Below, one piece after another: positions 58,497 through 64,000 of a stretch of DNA of 64,000 bases (within the stretch, counting starts at the first letter, position 1; the number at the start of each line of letters is the position of its first letter). The position numbers and the translations under genes were made by a program. Below the pieces are notes generated by a model. The model searched no databases. It was not told where the DNA came from and was given only the letters and a program-made list of their open reading frames with translations. The DNA lies in NCBI GenBank assembly GCA_963920705.1, contig OY987233.1, forward strand, positions 3,958,001-4,022,000, given 5' to 3'. Origin of the DNA: Odiellus spinosus (lineage: Eukaryota > Arthropoda > Arachnida > Opiliones > Phalangiidae).

Positions 58497-61400
58497 CAAC
58501 CCGTCTGACCTTAATGTAGTCACGTATAATACTGGGGCTCTATCTATTGCAAAATAAACACAGTACTAAGTATTAATGGGGTCCTTTGTCCCAGATCCTA
58601 CCTTGGTCACGGTAAATTTAACCAAACCCAGATTAGCCAGAATATAGTACGTGTTAGATCAATGTGAAAATGTGATAGTTTTTGCAAACTCATTGGTGTA
58701 AAAGTATACTTAAAACCAAGTTAAATCGAATGTGTTCGAACCTTTTTGATCAAAACGGTGTGTGTATTGCCGTTTTTAAACATTACCGGAAGTGGTCGAG
58801 TTTTGGTTTCATCCAAAAGATCCGAGATGGTGTCGATCGTGTCGTATTCGATAACGGATAATTTGGATTGTAAAAATGACGTCAAAAATGTCCTCGCGAT
58901 TAGAAAACATATTAACGAATAAGCCCAGACAATTCTGCCAGGCAAATTCCGCGGGATCCTGGATACACCTATAAAAGCGAATAAAGAATAATGCCAAGTT
59001 TTGAGACCAATTCCCCGATAAAGAAAAAAAAAAAATATTTTCAATTAAAATTAGAAAATTTATGGTAAATTCATTTTTGGTTGTAAGTTTTATTTATAAC
59101 TAACCAAAATCGTTTGGGCAAAGGAGCGGAAAGCTTGAAATTTAGTATATAATTAGTTAGGGGAAAAGTTAACCTATGTACGCTTTTTTGCGAGTGCTGC
59201 TATATAACCCAACTTTTTTTATTTAGAATTATAATACAAATTAAAACGAGCTTAGAACAGCACCAGTCTTTTATTGTGTGCAATAAAAATAGACTATACT
59301 TACACCGACTATAGTTCGACTGAAAACTTTAGTTTCCAGTTGGAAAATGAAGCCCGGGTTTCAAAATTTTCACCTTAAAGGGAGGTTGTAACCTAACAAC
59401 GTGTAATTTTTTTATCGATTCCTTAGGTGGATTACGCGTATTTAAACAATAATAAATAGATAATGGATAAAAAAATCGCTTGTTATTAGGTTTCATTCTT
59501 CCTTTAATGATTTTAGAGGGAAAATCAGTGATCCCGCTTTTCCGCTGGCCCAGCCAATTTGAAATATAATTTTTTTCTTTCTCGTGGTGTTATAAGAGAA
59601 ATAGTTCACAAACCTTGGCTCATAACTGAACAAGTAATGTTCCATAGTTGGTGAAAATATAATTGCCAAAATGACCTCGATTTTTGCGCGACTTCAGTTT
59701 TGGAATTTTTATATACCAACGAAATGAGAGTCAGCAAAAAAGCCACGAAAAATACGGTGCCGAACATTAAGTATTTTACCTGAAATTATAGATTAAAAGT
59801 GATTGGTTCATCTAGCGAGACTGGGAATAATCAGACAACACTGTTACCCATGGACACAAACCGTAAGATTTCTTGTAGACGCTAAATTTGTCCATAGGAT
59901 AACGCTTCTCCGGAATTTAACTAACCGTTGTTTGGCATTGTAAGCTATCGAGGCTAGCTTCGTATTTGTCTGGTACTTTGCTGACGATGATTGTGTAAGT
60001 GTAAGCTAGCCAAGCGCTATTCACGTAGTATTTTAAGTAGCCATATGTTGAGACGTCCGTCCCCACAACAAGTAGATCAACTTCCTACATGATACCCCGA
60101 ATTTAATTACGAACTCCGCATTAAAGGGAGAGTGCAACCTAACAGCAAGTGATTTTTTTTAATCGATTTCTTACGATTTAAACAGGCTTGGTCAGTAAAT
60201 ATATTGCAAACAAATATTAGACTATAAATAAATTAAACTAGAAAACTTACAGGGAAAATAGGCTTAATTGGATTCATGGAGGGCCATCGATCAATGTCAT
60301 TTTGTTAGCTAGGCCTTATATGGGTAGTTCAGGATCTCCATGAATCCAGCTAAGCCTCTTTTGATGGAAAGTTTTAAATTTTTTCTATTGTAATATTTGT
60401 TTGTATTTTTTTTACTGGTGTAATTACTCGTGTAATTAGGCCTATTTAAACGATAAGAAATCGATGAAAAGCCACTTGTTGTTAGGCTGTTTAAGGGATA
60501 CTATTCGAATTAAGCCTTGGAATCGATTTATACCGTTTCAAATCGATTCGCTGGAGTCTGGTGAACAGGAAACCATATTTTCTCGAAATCACTTTACTAA
60601 TTTCCCATGGTAATTAACGTGCTATATTACCAGGGTGATGGTAATTTACGGTTTTGCTCTTGTAAAATTACCAGTTTATAACTTAAATCTTTTTTGATTA
60701 AAAAGGGAACAAAGTATACCGCGTTTGAAATCGTCTACGAGTCTACTCTTCAATAGTTATTTGCGTTTGACGTCCGAGTCTCTATGCCTATCAATGGAAT
60801 ATTGTGAAAATTGTTGCATTTTTCACGAATGTTGGGGCTTGTTTATTCAAGTTTAAAAAATGAAATTTCCCCTTATATAATGACAAATGAAAATCTGATA
60901 ATACAAAATAAAGATTTAAAATCTTTATTTCATTTTGTCATTTTTAAATCGCGTACCGTAATCATTTTCCAAACCATGAAATCGTGATATAATTTGTTAA
61001 AAGTGCAACTTGGAATACGGGGACCTATAAACTTACTGGAATAAAGAGATTTTGATCAATTGTTTCTTTAAATAAGTATTCTTTGATGTCTATCACCTCG
61101 AAACTAAGACAAAAACAAAAAAGATTAAAAGATCCGCAGAACTCGTGTAGAAGTAAATCTTACAAAGTTAACTATTTTATTTTTCCAAGGGTAGTTGACT
61201 CTTACACGGAGAATGCAAACAAACACAAATGATTTTTACCTATTCCTTAACGTTAAAATAGGCCTAATCCATCAGTAAAATTCGATTTAAAACTTACCCG
61301 GAAAATTGGCTTAGCCGGATTCATGGAGATCCTTAATTTTTTCAAATTGATTGGTCAGCGACCAATCATAAAGGCCGCCGTTACAGGCGAGATCTCTATG

Positions 61401-63848
61401 AGACTTCCAATAACATTCGATTGGTCGCTGACCCTTTAATGCGAAGAAATTTAGGATATCTATGAATACGGCTAAGCCTATTTTCCGGGTAAGTTTTAAA
61501 TTTATTTCTAGTTTAATATTTGTTTGTAAAAACAAATTACTGTGGATTAGGAGCATTTTAAATGATAAATAATCGATAAAAAATCTCCATCTGAACATAA
61601 GTGTAATTTATTATATAGTATATTGTTAAACTCCCCTTGTTTCTGTATCCCTGTATCATAAAAACTAGTTTTAGCTCTCAGCAGACTAAAAATGGTGCCG
61701 GATTAGGCGATTTGGCACCCGGGGGCAAAATTTATACGCACCCCTAATTTGAAAATTCAACATTCAACACGCCTTCATTTTATTTAATCGCGCCCCCTAG
61801 GTAGTTCGATTCCCCTTCAATAGATTCGTGCCCAGAAATCATTCCAAATTCAATAACTAACGTCAAGTTTTTCGAAATTTTAGTAAAAATAATCGGTTGG
61901 ATTTGGGTATCAACAGATTTCTTGGGCGCCCCCTTAATCCGGCCCTGGTGCCTTATGTTTTTTAACTTAAATGAACCAGGATATACTTATTTTCAAAATG
62001 TCAACTTTTTCCTTATTTTAGTTAAACCAGGTCATTTGAAACCGATCTCTCAATATTTTATTACTAAATATCAATATTTACTCCTCAAAAAAACTCGCGC
62101 TTAATTAGTCACGAATTAGGCTTAGCCTAAAATCAACCAGAGAAAGCTTTTCCGAGTGTAAATGTTAATTATTTCATCAGTATTAGCTAGAATTATGGAA
62201 CACTGTATATATTAATCTCGGTAATCAATGTTCGCATTTCACTGTAAAAAACGCACGCGCCACTGAGGGACATTTCCGTCAGTGGAGAGTGAAATGAAAT
62301 TGTACGTTGACGTTAAAATAGATAACTATAGTGTATATTTATAGATTCAATATTCTCAGCCGGCTCGGCCACTACGGCATATTACTGAGCGTATTCCTCG
62401 TTTTACAAATACCCGTTACTTTAAAATCTAGTTGAAATAACTCACCAAGTTTTATTAACGAGTTTCGTAGCTCTATCCAGTAAAACTTTAGTCATCGAGT
62501 TCATGGATTCAAGCATAAAACTTTCCTTAAATTCAGAAACCGAAAAGAAAAATCAGGTGTCTTTCAATAGAAGCTTTACGTTACCTACCCTTAACTAATA
62601 ATCCGACAGAGGAGCGAGAGCTAAGCCACTCCCACTCCTAAGTCAGCCACCCATACATGGTCGATAAAATTTGATCAAAAATAATTATCATAATAAAAGT
62701 GAGGCTGTCAAGTAATTTGCATGTACTCCAAATGGAAATTGAGTAGCATTTTCGGAAAGATCGTTAAAAAACGATTCGAAATATACACACGTGTCATAGT
62801 AAAAATTACTACAAAAATAATGATGGCCATTTTCGAAATTTTCAAATTAAAAATTCATCCCAATATTACTTCATCACTAGAACTCATTGGGTGTGAAAAG
62901 TCTTTGTGTCAGCGTGTATTTTACCTTATATACTAAATATTGGATGTTGTTAATTTTCCGAAAAAGTAAAACGCGGAAAATTTCCTGGAAATTTTTCCGC
63001 AAATCGGAAAATAAAAAACCGTTAAATCCTTAATTTTTTTTAATTGATAAAAAATTAAATTGTTAACCATTGAACAAAAGAAATCAGTTTCAGCCTTTAA
63101 ACTTTAGAATTTAATTGAATCTAATTCGCTATCGATTAAATTTCAACGTCTGTTATAGACCGTTGGTTAGATAGATTTCACGGAACTTCGTGCTAAAAGA
63201 GGCACACGCGAAGCGCTGAATCACCCGAATAACGTAGTTTCCTTTCCATTATCTAGTTACTGTAAAACTATATACGTTCACACTAGGTACTTTGAAACTG
63301 TTTCTTAAATCGTTCTAATATTAAAATTTTCAAAGATAATAACCCTATTACTTGACCAAATATCTCTCGAATTTAACGCAAACATTTTCAGTTTTACCAT
63401 TCCAAATCATTTCCAAACGAAGTCTCTAGTGTGAACGGGTCTTTTCTGTAGCCGAAAGCAAATCTAAAAACTGTTTCTAAGGCCCTTCAAATGAGAAGAG
63501 TGAACCAAGCGAACGTCGTTCTTCGGAATTCACTAGGGCTACGACCCCCCTCGCTTTTACTGTGATTTTACATGGGACTGACCCTAAAAGAAATACACTA
63601 CCGTATTCGAGTCCCCAAAATATTAGAAATTAATTTGGGAAAAACAGGACTAAACTGAAAATTAGGTAGCGGAAAAAAGTTTCCGGAAAAATATGCATCG
63701 GAAAATATTCCGGCTTACAACCCTTTGAATAATTTGCAAAAACTCGCTTAAAGTTTTTAATCGTTACCTCGATGGCTCCTACGACCAACTGGTGTCCTTC
63801 GTAATTTCCTTCTACATTGTCGCAACAAGTTTCCAATGTCCAAACCAT
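56797..63848 (-). CDS. Ionotropic receptor (iGluR superfamily), C-terminal part, six exons
   Basis: Ligand-gated cation channel subunit of the plasma membrane; the divergent insect/arthropod IR class is usually chemosensory. I joined six exons by GT-AG sites with matching phases: 63848-63768, 60084-59926, 59779-59614, 58968-58742, 58085-57796, 57016-56797 (1143 nt with stop, 380 aa from the first Met). Order of parts: end of lobe S1 (EVDLLVVGTDVSTYGY, then IIVSKVP), M1 (LMFGTVFFVAFLLTLISL), pore region ending SQG, M3 (RIVWAYSLICFLIARTFL and following TSFLQSKL), S2 (TISDLLDE ... PLFKQLLSKM ... DVNDGKKALI), and M4 (IYFSMALISLSLHLVVLLAE). The Arg that binds glutamate in S1 of true iGluRs is absent and the SYTANLAAFLT motif of M3 is strongly altered, so this is a divergent IR and not a canonical glutamate receptor. 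The start is unsure: ATG at 63848 lies after an in-frame stop near 63898, and the N-terminal domain and start of S1 are missing, so real upstream exons may lie beyond 64000. It could be a truncated copy, but no exon has a stop or frameshift. Confidence 0.8.
57017..57795 (-). other. IR intron e/f
   Basis: 779 bp with GTAAGT and CAG ends. It holds a GC-richer stretch (57100-57500) with TATAAA-like strings but no ORF or repeat family I can name. Confidence 0.6.
57796..58085 (-). CDS. IR exon e (S2 lobe)
   Basis: The acceptor CGTTACAG precedes GCCTTATCC and the donor is a consensus GTAAGT; phase 0 in, phase 2 out (290 nt). It encodes ALSDPLFKQLLSKMEENADS, then DVNDGKKALIASRLLYIVGY and the rest of S2. 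The '..dv..Gk.Al(i)' pattern is typical of IR and iGluR S2 lobes. Confidence 0.82.
58457..58496. repeat. Poly-T tract, 40 nt, in IR intron d/e
   Basis: An uninterrupted run of T in the 656-bp intron 58086-58741. On the minus (gene) strand it is poly-A, so it is not the polypyrimidine tract of the acceptor. Confidence 0.95.
58742..58968 (-). CDS. IR exon d (M3 and start of S2)
   Basis: The acceptor CTTTTATAG precedes GTGTATCC; entry phase completes Gly of the pore turn. It encodes IPRNLPGRIVWAYSLICFLI and ARTFLTSFLQSKLSVIEYD (M3), then TIDTISDLLDETKTRPLP, the linker into S2. The chosen donor is AAAAAG before GTTCGA, which is weak; a better-looking donor (CCG before GTAATG) lies 45 nt upstream in the same phase. 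I prefer the longer form because PVMFKNGNTHTVLIKK fills the S2 strand expected before PLFKQLLSKM. Confidence 0.8.
59375..59507. mobile_element. Element A, short copy in IR intron c/d
   Basis: TTAAAGGGAGGTTGTAACCT at left, GGTTTCATTCTTCCTTTAA at right; the interior is deleted to ~90 bp. Confidence 0.8.
59614..59779 (-). CDS. IR exon c (M1 and pore loop)
   Basis: The acceptor TTTCAG precedes GTAAAATAC, and the donor CAAG precedes GTTTGT. It enters at phase 0 and leaves at phase 1 (166 nt). It encodes a hydrophobic helix LMFGTVFFVAFLLTLISL, a basic cytoplasmic stretch, and FWQLYFHQLWNITCSVMSQ, whose ending SQ-G matches the pore selectivity turn (Q-G) in iGluRs. Intron b/c is only 146 bp. Confidence 0.82.
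59926..60084 (-). CDS. IR exon b (S1 lobe)
   Basis: The acceptor is ...CATGTAG before GAAGTTGAT, and the donor is ACAACG before GTTAGT; phase 0 at both ends, 53 codons. It encodes EVDLLVVGTDVSTYGYLKYY and NSAWLAYTYTIIVSKVP. This is the family pattern (acidic residue, hydrophobic strand, 't.eR' turn, 'vdfs.p' region, then 'i.v.kp'), but the conserved Arg after the turn is replaced, which suggests a ligand other than glutamate. Confidence 0.82.
60121..60498. mobile_element. Element A, copy in IR intron a/b
   Basis: TTAAAGGGAGAGTGCAACCT at left, AAATAGGCTTAATTGGATTC and its inverse inside; the right end fades at CTTGTTGTTAGGCTGTTTAA. Confidence 0.8.
60505..60597 (+). mobile_element. Element E, fragment in IR intron a/b
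   Basis: GCCTTGGAATCGATTTATAC followed by GAAACCATATTTTCTCGAAA; the rest is lost. Confidence 0.65.
61204..61590. mobile_element. Element A, second copy in IR intron a/b
   Basis: CGGAGAATGCAAACAAACAC at left, GGCTTAGCCGGATTCATGGA and its inverse inside, AATCGATAAAAAATCTCCAT at right. A 95-codon ORF across it is chance. Confidence 0.75.
61591..61972. other. Unassigned part of IR intron a/b
   Basis: No exon-like frame or repeat seen. Confidence 0.4.
61973..62156. repeat. Repeat L, copy 2, without the tandem units
   Basis: TATTTTCAAAATGTCAACTT, CATTTGAAACCGATCTCT, TTAGTCACGAATTAGGCTTA, AAAATCAACCAGAGAAAGCT: collinear with the flanks of copy 1 but lacking the GAGTGTAACCATGG units. In IR intron a/b. 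Confidence 0.75.
62157..63271. other. Unassigned part of IR intron a/b
   Basis: Short inverted words (GTCAGTGG / CCACTGAG near 62260-62285) and chance ORFs only. A missed IR exon of phase 0 could be hidden here. Confidence 0.4.
63272..63438. mobile_element. Element E'-like copy in IR intron a/b
   Basis: TACGTTCACACTAGGTACTT at left and AAGTCTCTAGTGTGAACG at right, 167 bp, like the E' at 29948. Confidence 0.7.
63768..63848 (-). CDS. IR exon a (part of lobe S1)
   Basis: Begins at ATG (MVWTLETCCDNVEGNYEGHQ...) or, if internal, at an AG just upstream (AAATTAAG before the ATG; the frame is open back to a TAA near 63898). It ends GCC ATC GAG followed by donor GTAACG, phase 0. The end (GHQLVVGAIE) runs directly into exon b (EVDLLVVG), which reproduces the loop and strand before the D of the iGluR S1 lobe. 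The 5' boundary is the least certain part of the gene. Confidence 0.55.
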
Positions 63849-64000
63849 CTTAATTTCGCGGTCAATATTGAAGCGCCCTCTTTTAAGTTTAAAATATTAC
63901 GCTGTAAATGAGTTCAAAATGGGTTCGAGAGAGATTTAAACAATTGACCTAAGTACTTTTATTCGTAAACTCCTTTAGCGTATAGAGTCATAATGCGTAT

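Overview
This is eukaryotic, almost certainly animal and probably arthropod DNA. It is AT-rich, its genes have GT-AG introns, there are no prokaryotic operons, the foldback transposons are typical of animals, and degenerate TTAGG pentamers (the usual arthropod telomere motif) occur at several internal sites. I cannot name the species.

The only protein gene I can support well is on the minus strand at the right end (56797 to at least 63848). It has six spliced exons with matching phases. Together they encode the C-terminal ~380 residues of a divergent ionotropic receptor of the ionotropic glutamate receptor superfamily: end of ligand-binding lobe S1, M1, pore loop, M3, lobe S2 and M4. The N-terminal part is not recognised and probably lies upstream of the window or in unseen exons. 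Much of its intron sequence is MITE-derived.

The rest is mostly repeats. (1) Tandem arrays, several of them near-perfect: (CT)n plus a 138-unit CTCTCTCG octamer array (13.0-14.3 kb); a 5.1 kb array of a 24-bp unit, ~211 units in blocks of single-base variants (16.3-21.55 kb); a 16-bp array (23.4-23.7 kb); a 22-bp TTTGACC array (27.5-28.2 kb); a second, unrelated 24-bp array (38.7-39.7 kb); a diverged ~23-bp array (43.6-43.9 kb). These contain long ORFs only because the unit lacks stops; I do not call them genes. (2) Many copies of non-autonomous foldback elements, named here by letter: hAT-like (317-872, 8-bp TSD); A and B (TTAA-flanked); C (long TIR, CpG-rich); D (7-bp TSD); E/E' (3-bp TSD); F (5-bp TSD); plus I, J, K and L. 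Three nested insertions give relative ages. (3) A 9-kb complex cluster (46.3-55.4 kb) of diverged direct repeats G and H.

Between these lie unassigned AT-rich stretches without recognisable genes. Three weak non-repeat signals are recorded: a signal-peptide-like first exon with a good donor (43100-43216, +), a promoter-like region with a possible first exon (45451-45720, -), and a CpG-rich cluster of ETS/E2F/USF/YY1-like motifs (48250-48420). I found no tRNA, rRNA, CRISPR or autonomous transposase gene.
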